Shown: positions 45,069 through 54,600 of the stretch, in pieces
How the letters are laid out: each line of letters begins with the position of its first letter
Numbering within the stretch: position 1 is the stretch's first letter
Assembly: GCF_017084525.1 (NCBI RefSeq)
Contig: NZ_CP070950.1
Span: 2,728,001-2,792,000 of the forward strand
Direction: 5' to 3'
Length of the DNA: 64,000 nt
From: Conexibacter sp. SYSU D00693
GTDB lineage: Bacteria > Actinomycetota > Thermoleophilia > Solirubrobacterales > Solirubrobacteraceae
Made by a program: the position numbers and the translations under genes
The notes under the pieces: generated by a model
What the model was told of the DNA's origin: nothing
Seen by the model: only the letters and a program-made list of their open reading frames with translations
The model's database searches: none

Positions 45069-46400
45069 TCAGCCCCGGCGGCTGAAGCGGATGCTCAGCG
45101 CGCCGGCCTGGTCGCGCGCGACGTAGAGGACGTCCGGCACGCCCGCCGCGCCGGGCTCGAAGGCCGCCGCGGGGACCTGGTCCGCGGCGTCCGCGGCGAC
45201 CTCCTCGACGCCCGAGAACTGCGCCTGGCCCGGGGCCAGGACGGCCGCGCGCAGCGGCGAGGTGGCGGCGCCGAAGCGGGCGCCCTCGACGAACGGCACG
45301 ACGGCGGCGCCGTCGGCGCGGACGGCCAGCCGGCCGCCGATGCCGTCCTCGGTGAGGGTCTGCGGCGCGGCGAAGCGCCCGTCGGCGCCCTGGACGGCGG
45401 CCCGGACGGCGGTGCGGGCGTCGTTGCCGGCGAACGGGCCGTTGAGGGTGTAGGAGACGACGGCCCGCCCACGGGCGTCGGCGCCGAGCGACAGCGGGCC
45501 GACGGCCTGCTCGATGCCCGCGGGACCGCGGTCGAGCTCCTGCGGGTCGCGGAAGGCCTGGCCGCCCGCCGGCACGACCGCCGCGTGGACCTGCGTCGGC
45601 TGGTTCTGCTCGATGCCGACGTCGCGCGTCGCCCAGGCGACGGTGACGCGGCCACCGCCGACGACCGCCTGGACGTCGGACGAGCCGAGCGACGGCCCGA
45701 GGTCCTGCAGGCCGCGCACGGTGTCGCCGGTCCCGGCGAGGCGACCCTCGACGCGGCGGCTGCCGCGCGCGTTGCGGTTGTAGGCGACGACCACGCGGCC
45801 GCTCGCGCCCACGGCGACCGCGACGGAGCGCATGAGGCCGCTGCCCCGGATGACGCGCGGCGTGGAGAAGCGGGTGGACGACGGGCGGCGGACGCTGAGC
45901 AGCGTCCGGGTGCCGTCGCCGTGGCGCTCGACGTAGGCGACCGCGGCGTGGCCGTTGGGCGCGACGGCGGCGTCGACGTCGACGAGGCCGCGGACGTCGT
46001 CGAGGCGGCGGGCGTCCCCGAGCTTGCCGGTGGTGTCGCCGAAGGAGAAGCCGAGGCGCGTGACGTCGCGGCCGAGCGCGCTGCGGCGGATCGTCAGCGT
46101 GCGGAAGGTGCCGTAGGGCAGCGGGCCGACGGCGATCGAGCGCACGGCGCGCACACCCTGGGGCGCCTGGCCGGCGCGGACGGAGAAGACGTCGACCGCG
46201 TCGCCGGCGGTGAACGACGAGTCCCACGTCGCGATGCCGGTCTCGCCGGTGCCGAAGCGCAGGACGGGGTCGTTGACCTGGTTGCCGACGGAGTTCGCGG
46301 ACGCGGAGGGCGACCACGGCGGCGCGGCGTGGGCGGCGGCCGGGAGGCCCAGCAGGGCGGCGCCGGCGGCCGCGAGGGAGAGGAGCTTCGCGGGGTGCAT
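45069..46400 (-). CDS. Secreted protein, paralog of the gene at 48141
   Basis: The 443-residue protein has a signal peptide (MHPAKLLSLAAAGAALLGLP, cleaved near AHA) and then APPWSPSASAN. It consists of repeated ~45-residue beta units with patterns such as VRFGTGETGIATW, AVAPNGHAAVAYVERH and GASGRVVVAYNRNAR, consistent with a beta-propeller. It shares the APPW start, the ATRDVGIEQNQ-type segment and an ELDRGPAG segment with the product of 48141-49511. The two lie on either side of a GMC oxidoreductase. Function unknown. Confidence 0.78.
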   Translation of the reverse strand: MHPAKLLSLAAAGAALLGLPAAAHAAPPWSPSASANSVGNQVNDPVLRFGTGETGIATWDSSFTAGDAVDVFSVRAGQAPQGVRAVRSIAVGPLPYGTFRTLTIRRSALGRDVTRLGFSFGDTTGKLGDARRLDDVRGLVDVDAAVAPNGHAAVAYVERHGDGTRTLLSVRRPSSTRFSTPRVIRGSGLMRSVAVAVGASGRVVVAYNRNARGSRRVEGRLAGTGDTVRGLQDLGPSLGSSDVQAVVGGGRVTVAWATRDVGIEQNQPTQVHAAVVPAGGQAFRDPQELDRGPAGIEQAVGPLSLGADARGRAVVSYTLNGPFAGNDARTAVRAAVQGADGRFAAPQTLTEDGIGGRLAVRADGAAVVPFVEGARFGAATSPLRAAVLAPGQAQFSGVEEVAADAADQVPAAAFEPGAAGVPDVLYVARDQAGALSIRFSRRG

Positions 46401-46411
46401 CGACCGTGTGA

Positions 46412-46448
46412 ACGTCCCCGGCGCGCGGAGGTCACGCGCCGGGGACGT
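46412..46448 (-). terminator. Hairpin after the GMC oxidoreductase gene
   Basis: A perfect 14-bp stem (ACGTCCCCGGCGCG / CGCGCCGGGGACGT) with a 9-nt loop lies 15 nt past the minus-strand stop at 46463, in the gap before the secreted protein gene. Confidence 0.75.
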
Positions 46449-46462
46449 CCGGCCGCCTGCGG

Positions 46463-48091
46463 CTAGCCCGCCAGCGCGGCGGGCGCCGCCGCGGCGACCT
46501 GCGCGGGCTGCGCGGCGCCCGCGCCGCGGATGAGGTCGGCCGCGCGCTCGGCCAGCGCGATGACGGGCGCGTTCGTGTTGCCGCGGGGGGTGTCCGGGAG
46601 CACCGACGCGTCGACGACCCGCAGGCCCTCCACCCCGCGCACGCGCAGCTGCGCGTCGACGACCGCCGTCGGGTCGCTGCCCATCCGGCAGGTGCCGACC
46701 GGGTGGTAGATCGTCTGCAGCGTCTGGCGGACGTGGGCCTCGACGTCCGCGTGGTCGCGGCTGGCCGGCGCGAGGTGCGGCTGGGGCGAGAGCTCGGCCA
46801 GCGGGCCCTGGGCGACGACGTCCAGCGCGAGCTGCACGCCCGCCACCTGCGCCGCGAGGTCCTCGGGGTCGGCGAGGTAGTTGTGGCAGATGGCCGGCTT
46901 GGCGGTCGGGTCGGGCGAGGTGACGGCCACGTAGCCGCGGCTGCGTGGCTTGAGCACGCAGGCGCTGAGCGTGAAGCCGTGCTCGGGCGGCGGCATCAGG
47001 CCCTCCTGCTCGAAGATCGCGGGGACGAAGTGCAGCTGGACGTCGGGGTCGCCGAGGCCCTCCTTCGTGCGCACGAAGCCGCCGGCCGGCGCCGGGTTCG
47101 TCGTGAGCACGCCGGTGCCGCCCATCCACGCCGCCAGCGCCTCGTCGGTGAGCGCGTCCTTCAGCGAGATCTCGCGGTCGATGGTGAAGGTCACGCCCGC
47201 CGTCGGGTGGTCGACGAGGCCGAGGCCCATGCCCGGGGACTCCGCGACGAGCGGGACCTGGAGCTGCTCGAGCTCGTCGGGGCGCCCGAGGCCCGAGAGC
47301 GTCAGCAGCTGCGGGGAGAGGTAGGCGCCGCAGGCGACGAGGACCTCGCGCTCGGCGTGGAAGACGAGCTCCTCGCCGAGGCGCAGGCCGGCGACGCCGA
47401 CCGCGCGGGTCCCGTCGAACAGGACCTTCGCCGCGTGGACCCACGTCTCCACGACGAGGTTGGGGCGGTCCATGACCGGGTGCAGGTAGGCGACCGCGGT
47501 CGAGCAGCGCTTGCCGTCGCGGATCGTGGTCTGGTACCAGCCGACGCCGTCCTGCGTGCCGCCGTTGAAGTCGTCGTTGGCCGGCATCCCGGCGGCGGCG
47601 CACGCGTCGAGGAAGCGCTGGGAGAGCTCGCCGCGCTCCACGGGCTCGGAGACCGTCAGCGGGCCGCCGGCGCCGTGGACGTCGCTGGCGCCGCGCGCGT
47701 GGTCCTCCGCGCGCAGGAAGTAGGGCAGCACCTCGTCGTAGGACCAGCCCTCGCAGCCCTGCGCGGCCCAGCCGTCCCAGTCCGAGCGCGCGCCGCGGAT
47801 GTAGATCATCGCGTTGATCGACGACGAGCCGCCGAGGACCTTGCCGCGCGGGAGGTAGACGCGGCGGCTGTTGAGCTCGGGCTCGTACGCGGTGCCCAGG
47901 TCCCAGTCGTCCTTCGTGCGGAAGAGCGCCGCCATCCCGGCAGGGATGTGGATGAAGTCGTTGGTGTCCGGCCCGCCGGCCTCGAGGAGCAGCACACGGC
48001 ACGACGGGTCCTCGGACAGGCGGTTGGCGAGCACGCAGCCGGCGGAGCCCGCGCCGACGATGACGTAGTCGAAGACCTTGCTGGCGTCCAT
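46463..48091 (-). CDS. GMC family FAD-dependent oxidoreductase
   Basis: A 542-residue flavoprotein of the glucose/methanol/choline oxidase family. It has the FAD-binding loop DYVIVGAGSAGCVLANRL with E in LLLEAGGP, the signature 1 segment LPRGKVLGGSSSINAMIYIRG, the substrate-side block ACGAYLSPQLLTLSGLG (signature 2), and the catalytic-His end YHPVGTCRMGSDP with N..APVIALAERAADLI. It oxidises an alcohol; choline, glucose or other alcohols are possible. ATG 48091 is taken, with ATG 48115 as alternative. It is the middle of a three-gene unit with two secreted paralogs. Confidence 0.9.
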   Translation of the reverse strand: MDASKVFDYVIVGAGSAGCVLANRLSEDPSCRVLLLEAGGPDTNDFIHIPAGMAALFRTKDDWDLGTAYEPELNSRRVYLPRGKVLGGSSSINAMIYIRGARSDWDGWAAQGCEGWSYDEVLPYFLRAEDHARGASDVHGAGGPLTVSEPVERGELSQRFLDACAAAGMPANDDFNGGTQDGVGWYQTTIRDGKRCSTAVAYLHPVMDRPNLVVETWVHAAKVLFDGTRAVGVAGLRLGEELVFHAEREVLVACGAYLSPQLLTLSGLGRPDELEQLQVPLVAESPGMGLGLVDHPTAGVTFTIDREISLKDALTDEALAAWMGGTGVLTTNPAPAGGFVRTKEGLGDPDVQLHFVPAIFEQEGLMPPPEHGFTLSACVLKPRSRGYVAVTSPDPTAKPAICHNYLADPEDLAAQVAGVQLALDVVAQGPLAELSPQPHLAPASRDHADVEAHVRQTLQTIYHPVGTCRMGSDPTAVVDAQLRVRGVEGLRVVDASVLPDTPRGNTNAPVIALAERAADLIRGAGAAQPAQVAAAAPAALAG

Positions 48092-48140
48092 GGGAGGCGA
48101 GCCTCTTCCCCCCATGGACACCGTGTCAAGGTGGTGGGCG

Positions 48141-49511
48141 TCAGCGCCGGGCCGCGACCACCGCGTCCTCCGCCCCGTCCTGGGCGGCCCGGGTCGCGCC
48201 CACGAGCCACGTCGTCGCCGTTGGCAGCGCGGCGAAGGCGCTCGGGTACCACGTGAGCGCGTCGCCGAGGACCTCCTCGGCCGGCAGGAAGCCGGCGCCG
48301 GCGACCGGCCGCAGCGCGGCGAGGACGCCCGCGTCCTGGCCCTCGCCGGTGTGGCCGGACCAGACGAGGGCGGCGCGGCCGTCGGGGGCGACGGCGAGGT
48401 CGCGCAGGTCGCCGGCGGCGACGGTGGCCGGCTCGCCGAACGCGGCGCGCGTGTCCTGCGTGGCGACGCGCACGACGTTGCGGCCCTGGCTGTCCTGGCT
48501 GGTCCAGGCGGCGGTGGCGGCGCCGGTCTCGTCGGCCTCGACGCGCACCTCCTCGGCCGGCCGGGCGGCGCGCGCGGTGCGGTCGAGCTCCTTGGCCTCG
48601 GCGAAGCCCGTGGCGCTCTGGGGCAGGACCGCGCTCAGCACGCGCTGGCGCTCGTTGGCCTCCTCGCCCAGGTCCTGGGTGGCGTAGACGACGGTGGTCC
48701 GGCCGGTGGACGCGACGGCGACGTCGGCGTGCGCCATGCCGATCGAGCCGCCGACGGTGTCGACGCCGGCGCGCAGCCCGCCGCGGACCGTGCCCCGCCG
48801 GACCTCGACGTTGCGGGTGGTGCCGCGGCTCGGGCTGCCGGTGACCGTGCGCTGGTAGGCGATGGCGAAGCGTCCGTTGGGCGCGACGTCGACCGCGAGG
48901 CCGGTGATGCCGCCGGCGCTCCGCACGACGCGGGCGCGGCCGAGGCCGCCGCCGGCGCGCTTGAGGGCCAGCCACAGGCGCTCGGTCCCGGCGCCGGGCG
49001 CGGTCTCCACCCAGGCGAGGAGCGCGTCGCCGCGGGCGTTGGCGGTGAGGACCGGCGGGGCGGAGAGCCCGCCCGTGTGCAGCCAGCGCGGCGTGCCGAC
49101 GGTCACGCCGGAGGCCGAGACGGACCCCAGCGACCAGCCGACCTTCGTGCGCGGGACGCTCGGGGTGCGCGCGGAGACGACCTGCGTGCGCGCGACCACG
49201 ACGCGGCTGCCGGCGTAGCGGACCGGCGGCGCGTCGACCGAGGCGACGACGCGCTGGGGCCCGACGGCGCCGTCGGCGCCCAGCGGCGCCAGGACGCCCT
49301 GGCGCAGGAGCACCGAGCGGGTGAAGGACTCGCGGTCGTCGCGCGAGCCGAACAGGACGCCGGGGCCGCCGGTCCCGAAGCTCGCGTCGACGGACAGCAG
49401 CGACGGGGCGGCACCGAGCGCGCCGGCGGGCTGCCACGGCGGGGCGGCCTGGGCGGCCGGCGCGAGAGCCAGGAGGGCGAGGGGTGCGGCGAGGAGGGTC
49501 GTGCGGGGCAT
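48141..49511 (-). CDS. Secreted protein, paralog of the gene at 45069
   Basis: The 456-residue protein has a signal peptide (MPRTTLLAAPLALLALAPAA, cleaved at AQA), then APPWQPAGALG. Repeated beta units include LSVDASFGTGGPGVLFGSRD, VAPNGRFAIAYQRTVTG, VASTGRTTVVYATQDLGEEA and VAPDGRAALVWSG. The pattern resembles the 45069 product over most of its length, so the two probably arose by duplication. Likely a secreted beta-propeller. Its stop lies ~50 nt from the GMC start. Function unknown. Confidence 0.78.
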   Translation of the reverse strand: MPRTTLLAAPLALLALAPAAQAAPPWQPAGALGAAPSLLSVDASFGTGGPGVLFGSRDDRESFTRSVLLRQGVLAPLGADGAVGPQRVVASVDAPPVRYAGSRVVVARTQVVSARTPSVPRTKVGWSLGSVSASGVTVGTPRWLHTGGLSAPPVLTANARGDALLAWVETAPGAGTERLWLALKRAGGGLGRARVVRSAGGITGLAVDVAPNGRFAIAYQRTVTGSPSRGTTRNVEVRRGTVRGGLRAGVDTVGGSIGMAHADVAVASTGRTTVVYATQDLGEEANERQRVLSAVLPQSATGFAEAKELDRTARAARPAEEVRVEADETGAATAAWTSQDSQGRNVVRVATQDTRAAFGEPATVAAGDLRDLAVAPDGRAALVWSGHTGEGQDAGVLAALRPVAGAGFLPAEEVLGDALTWYPSAFAALPTATTWLVGATRAAQDGAEDAVVAARR

Positions 49512-49529
49512 GCCCTCACAACGACGCCC

Positions 49530-49557
49530 GCGGTGGAAAGTGCCAGGCACATTCCGC
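49530..49557. repeat. Extragenic palindrome, GTGCC-A-GGCAC core (diverged)
   Basis: Arms GCGGTGGAAAGTGCC and GGCACATTCCGC are centred on A49545. The core matches the copy at 49590, and mismatches make it a degenerate member. A third, weaker copy (GGAAGGGCCAGGTGCTTTGC) lies between. Confidence 0.6.
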
Positions 49558-49589
49558 GGTGGAAGGGCCAGGTGCTTTGCACCCGGTGG

Positions 49590-49612
49590 TGCAAGGTGCC
49601 AGGCACCTTGCA
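49590..49612. repeat. Extragenic palindrome, GGTGCC-A-GGCACC core
   Basis: A perfect odd palindrome with 11-bp arms (TGCAAGGTGCC / GGCACCTTGCA) around A49601. It lies between purB (stop at 49628) and the secreted-protein gene (start at 49511). It has the same single-base-centre design as the 7851/29096 family, but a different sequence. Confidence 0.75.
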
Positions 49613-49627
49613 TGCGCGCGCATGGAC

Positions 49628-50914
49628 CTAGGTGAGCGCGTCGAGGCGGCCGACGACCTCGGCGGCGTAGCGGGTGTAGTGGCCGAGGTCGAAGATCTCG
49701 TCGAGGTCGAGGCCCAGCTCGTCGGCGCGGGGCTCGAGGAGCTGGCGCAGCGGGGTGCGGGTGTCCCAGGCGGTCTGGGTGAGCTCCTGGGCGATGCGGT
49801 AGGCGTCGTCGCGGACCATGGGGCGGGTGGGGCTCGAGATGAGGGCGAGCAGGAGGCGCTGGGAGAACAGCGCGCCGTAGGTGAGGTCGAGGTTCTCGCG
49901 CATGCGGTCGGCGTGGACGACCATGCCGCGCGCGACGCGGGTGCCGAGGCCGTGCATGTAGTCCAGGGCGATCGTCGCGTCCGGCAGGATCACCCGCTCG
50001 GCGCCCGAGTGCGAGATGTCGCGCTCGTGCCACAGCGCCACGTCCTCGACGGCCGCCTGGCTGTAGCCGCGCAGGACGCGGGCCAGGCCGGTGATGCGCT
50101 CGGTCGTGATCGGGTTGCGCTTGTGGGGCATCGCGCTCGAGCCCTTCTGCTGGCCCGAGCGGAACGGCTCCTCGACCTCGCGGACCTCCGTGCGCTGCAG
50201 GTGGCGGACCTCGGTGGCGAAGCGCTCGAGCCCGGCGCCCGCCAGCGCGATGGCCTGGAGGAGCTCGGCGTGGCGGTCGCGCGGGACGACCTGCGTCGAG
50301 ACGTCCTCGCGCGCGAGGCCCAGCCGGGCCAGGACGCGGGCCTCGAAGTCCGGCGACGTCGCCGCGTAGGTGCCGACCGCGCCGCTGATCGCCCCCACCG
50401 CCACCTGCTCCACCGCGCGCTCCAGGCGGCGCAGGTTGCGATCGGCCTCGAACGCGAAGCCCGCGAGCTTCATGCCGAACGTCGTCGGCTCGGCGTGGAT
50501 GCCGTGCGTGCGCCCGGTGCAGACGGTGTCGACGTGCGCGCGCGCCTGCTCGACCAGCGCGTCGCGGAACTCGCGCGCCCCCGCGACGACGAGCTCGCCC
50601 GCCTTGCGCAGCTGCAGCGCCAGGGCGGTGTCGAGGACGTCGCTCGAGGTCAGGCCGAAGTGGATCCAGCGCCCCGACGGCCCGGCGCTCGCGCTGAGCA
50701 CGTCGACGAAGGCGGCGACGTCGTGGTCGGTGATCCGCTCGCGCTCCTGGACGGCCTCGACCGTGAACGTCGCGGCCCGGATCGCCTCGAGGTCCTCGGG
50801 GGTGGGGCCCTCCATCTCCTCGCAGGCGGCGACCTCGACCTGCCGCCAGGCCTCCATCTTCGCCTCGTCGGTCCAGAGCGCCCCGATCTCGGGGCGGGTG
50901 TAGCGCGCGATCAC
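49628..50914 (-). CDS. purB: Adenylosuccinate lyase
   Basis: Cleaves SAICAR to AICAR and adenylosuccinate to AMP. The 428-residue member of the fumarase/aspartase superfamily has the N-terminal [20 protein letters not shown], the active-site blocks [18 protein letters not shown] and [18 protein letters not shown], and the signature [19 protein letters not shown]. Length normal. It stands apart from the other pur genes, with unrelated genes on both sides. Confidence 0.96.
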   Translation of the reverse strand: MIARYTRPEIGALWTDEAKMEAWRQVEVAACEEMEGPTPEDLEAIRAATFTVEAVQERERITDHDVAAFVDVLSASAGPSGRWIHFGLTSSDVLDTALALQLRKAGELVVAGAREFRDALVEQARAHVDTVCTGRTHGIHAEPTTFGMKLAGFAFEADRNLRRLERAVEQVAVGAISGAVGTYAATSPDFEARVLARLGLAREDVSTQVVPRDRHAELLQAIALAGAGLERFATEVRHLQRTEVREVEEPFRSGQQKGSSAMPHKRNPITTERITGLARVLRGYSQAAVEDVALWHERDISHSGAERVILPDATIALDYMHGLGTRVARGMVVHADRMRENLDLTYGALFSQRLLLALISSPTRPMVRDDAYRIAQELTQTAWDTRTPLRQLLEPRADELGLDLDEIFDLGHYTRYAAEVVGRLDALT

Positions 50915-50937
50915 GCGCTGGACCCTAGAGCCGGGTC

Positions 50938-51522
50938 TCAGCTGAGCGCGTCGAGGACGTAGACCGCGAACGCGTCGGGGTCCGTCTCGAAGGCCCGTGC
51001 GCCGAGGCCCGTGAGCTCGAGCATCTCGGCGGTCGACATCTCGGCGGCGGTGACGTGCGCCGCGTCCTTGACGGCCTGCGGCGCGTGCGCGCCCACGAGC
51101 ACCTGCACCATCGAGGTGACGTCGCCGAGCTCCTCGATGCCCTGCTCGGGGTCGCGCAGCTCCGGCGTCTCGAGCGTGGGCTCGAGCAGGACCGCACGCT
51201 CGACGAGGTCGGGCTCGCGGCGCAGCAGCTGCAGGACGACGAACGCGCCGTGGCCGTGGGCGACGACCCGCACGGGCGGCCCCGCGTCCCGAGCGACCGC
51301 CGCGAGGTCCTCGACCTCACGGGCCAGCGTGGCGTCGGCGCGCCGCTCGACGAGGTGCAGCGCGAAGCGGTCGGCCAGCGCCGGGGCGACGCCGCCCCAC
51401 GCCTCCCGGGCCGTCCCGTCGCCGTGGACCGCGAGGAGCGGCGGGCCCTCGCCCAGCACCTCCACCGAGAGCGCGGTGCCGTCGGCCGATCGCACCTCGC
51501 GCACCACGCCGTCGCTGGCCAT
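50938..51522 (-). CDS. Alpha/beta-hydrolase-like protein without the nucleophile Ser
   Basis: The 194-residue protein has the fold start (LLAVHGDGTAREAWGG, oxyanion-type HG) and a nucleophile-elbow region VVAHGHGAFVVLQLL. At the place where GxSxG should carry Ser, the residue is Gly89 (A-H-G-H-G). The protein is also shorter than typical (250-300) and ends at residue 194, so the usual catalytic His region may be missing. Either a decayed hydrolase or a non-catalytic binding protein. It lies 24 nt from the purB start and on the same strand. Confidence 0.65.
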   Translation of the reverse strand: MASDGVVREVRSADGTALSVEVLGEGPPLLAVHGDGTAREAWGGVAPALADRFALHLVERRADATLAREVEDLAAVARDAGPPVRVVAHGHGAFVVLQLLRREPDLVERAVLLEPTLETPELRDPEQGIEELGDVTSMVQVLVGAHAPQAVKDAAHVTAAEMSTAEMLELTGLGARAFETDPDAFAVYVLDALS

Positions 51523-51650
51523 GGCGACGACCTCCCCGCCGGGTCGGCCGCCTCAAACGCCGCGCGGCGGACGTCGTCACGACCATGGTCGGACGCGAGG
51601 TGCGACACCTGCGCAAGAACGCGCGGTGACTGCCGACCACCGGAGGACCC

Positions 51651-54600
51651 ATGCCCCGCCGCCTCCCCAGCTTCGCGACGCTCGCCGCCGCCCTCACGGC
51701 GCTCGCCTGCGCCGCCCCGCAGGCCGCCAGCGCCGCCTCAGTCGCCTGCAGCACCGCCGACCTCTCCGTGACGTCCCTGCAGAGCGCGGACTTCTACGTG
51801 GACGAAGGCGAGGACTACGTCGGCTCGTACGTCGGCTACGCCATCAAGAACGACGGCGCCGGGACCACGGACGACCTGTGGGTCCGCCTCGAGAACTTCA
51901 CGGGCGGTGTCGTCAAGCCCGCGAGCGGCGCCGCCACGACCGCGCCGCGTCCCCTCGACGACCTCACCGCCGGCGCCACGACGCCGGCCTACGCGTACCT
52001 CAAGGCCCTGACGCCGACCACGACGCCCCAGGGCCATGACGTCGTCGTCTACGACGGGCGCCCGGGAGCGGGCGGCGTCGAGGTGTGCCGCGAGGCGAAG
52101 ACCTTCAACCGCGTCGTCCACGTCATCGCCGCCAACCCGAACCGCGTGACCGGCGTCACCGTCACCCCCGCCACCGTGAGCCTCGGCGGCACGTTCGAGG
52201 TCAAGATCGCCGGCGAGACCGGCGAGATCGGCGCGGGCCCGGACGGCCAGGGCCTGTTCCGCTACTCGCCCGCCGTCGACGGCGACTGGCCCTCGAGCGC
52301 CTTCCGCCTCGTCGACGTCAAGCACCAGCTGCCGACGGGCAGCCTGAGCCCGCGCATGGACTGGCTCTCGCAGTCGGGCCTCGCGAGCCTGAGCTCGACG
52401 TACACAACGACCTACACCTTCCGCGTCGTCGGCCCGACCAGCGGCGCGACGACCGTCGTCCCCGTCTCCTACATCGCGTCGGGCGGCCAGATCAAGCACA
52501 CGGGCGCCTTCCCGAACTCGATCCCGCCGATCCCGAAGGTCACCAGCAGCGCCCAGGTGACCGTCGCCTCCGTCGGCCAGGGCCCGTACACCAGCGGCGA
52601 CCCGGTGACGCTGACCGCGACGGTCACGAACACCGGCGGCGGCCCGATCGACCTCGACGAGCTCACGATGCAGCTGCCGACCGGGTGGTCGCCCGTGCCT
52701 GGCTCCGCCGAGCGCGACGGCACGCCGCTGCCCGACCCGTTCGCCGACTCCGCGGGCCTGCACCTCACCGGCCCCCACACCGTCCCGGCCAACGGCTCGT
52801 CGACCTTCGAGGTCACCGCGACCGCCGGCGCCCCCGGGACCTCCGGGCAGTTCACGGCCGTGGGCACGCTCGCCGGCGGCCAGGTCGACGGCACGCTGGA
52901 CCCTGAGGACGACACCCCCGCCTCCACCACGCTCATGGTGCTCGGCAACGGCCCGGCGCCCGTCGCCACCGCCGACAGCGACCTCGCCACGAGCGGCGTG
53001 GCCAAGGACGTCGACGTCCTGGCCAACGACGCAGACGTCGCCGGCGGGGTGCTGACGATCGCCTCCGGGCCGTCGCACGGCACGGCCTCGGTCGTCGCCG
53101 GCAAGGTCCGCTACACGCCGGCGGCCAACTACGTGGGCAGCGACCAGCTGACCTACCAGGTCCTCACCCCCAACGGCACGGCCACGGCCGTCCTGACGGT
53201 CACCGTCGCGGCCCCGCTGCCGCCCGCCCCGGCTCCGGCGAACAAGACGTCCGAGGACACGGCACCCGCGGTCCAGCAGGTGACGATCACGGTCCCCGCC
53301 GGTGGCAGCGCCGCGCTCATCGGCCCCGGCGGCCCGACCACCACCGTCACCGTCGCGAACGTCGGGCGCTACGACCTCGACGTCGCCGCGGGCACCATCA
53401 CCTTCACTCCGGCCCCCGGCTACGCGGCCACCGCGCCGGCGCTGACCTACCGCGTCACCGACGCGCTCAACCGCAGCGGCGACGCGACGTACGTCGCCAA
53501 GGTCAACCCGCCCGCGCCGCCCGCCGTGAGCTCGAAGACGTCCACGGGCGTGGGGCCGGCCGTCCAGACCCAGACGCTCACCGCACCGGCCGGGACCACC
53601 CTCACGCTGCTCGACCAGCAGGGGAGCCCGTCGACGCTCGTCACCGTCCCCGGCGAGGGCACCTACGCGCTCGACGTCACCACGGGCCAGGTGAACTTCG
53701 TCCCGGCCGTGGGCTTCAAGGGCCAGGCGGGCGGCGTCACCTTCCGCGTGACCGACGCCTACGGCCAGGCGCGCACCGCGACCTACAAGCCCACGGTCGT
53801 CCTGCCCCCGGCGCCCAAGACCGAGGACAAGACCACCTCGGCCGGCGTCGACCAGCGCCAGCAGACCAAGCTCGAGGTCCCGGCCGGCTCCCACGTGCGC
53901 CTGCTCCAGGGCGACACCGAGGTGACCGAGCTCACCGTCGACGGTGAGGGCACCTACACGCTGGACCCGGACACCGCCGTGGTGACCTTCGTCCCCGCGC
54001 CCGGCTTCCGGGGCGCGCCGCGCGGCGTCACGTTCCGCGTCGTCGACGTCTACGGCCAGTCGGTCACCGCGACCTACCAGCCGCAGACCGTCGCGACGGC
54101 CGAGCCGCCCGCGACCGCCACGCCGCCGGCCGCCACGCCCGCCACCGCCAAGAAGCCGGCCCGCCGGCCCAAGGCGTCCGTCGCCCTGGCCGACCTGACG
54201 GTCGCGCGCGGTCCGCTGGACCGCCAGGTCCCCGCGGTCTGCCGGGTCACCGGCGCCCGCATGGTGCGCTGCACCGTGACCGTCACCGCCGACGTCGCCG
54301 GCCGGCGCGTCGTGGTCGGCCGCGGCGTGCGCACCGTGTCGGCGGCGGTCGTGCACCGCAAGGTCCGGGTGCGCGCCACGCTGTCGTCGCTGGGTCGCGC
54401 GCTCACCCGCCAGGTCGGCGGCGCGCGCCTGCAGGTCGTCGCGAAGGTCGCCACCGCCGGGGCCGGCGAGGTCGCGACGCGCCGTGACGCCCGCGTGGTG
54501 GCCCACACCGTCGCGCTGGTCCGCCCGGTGCTCTTCGACACCGACTCGGCCCGGCTGCGTGCCGGCGAGGTGCGCTACCTGCGCGGGCTGCGCGGCCGCC

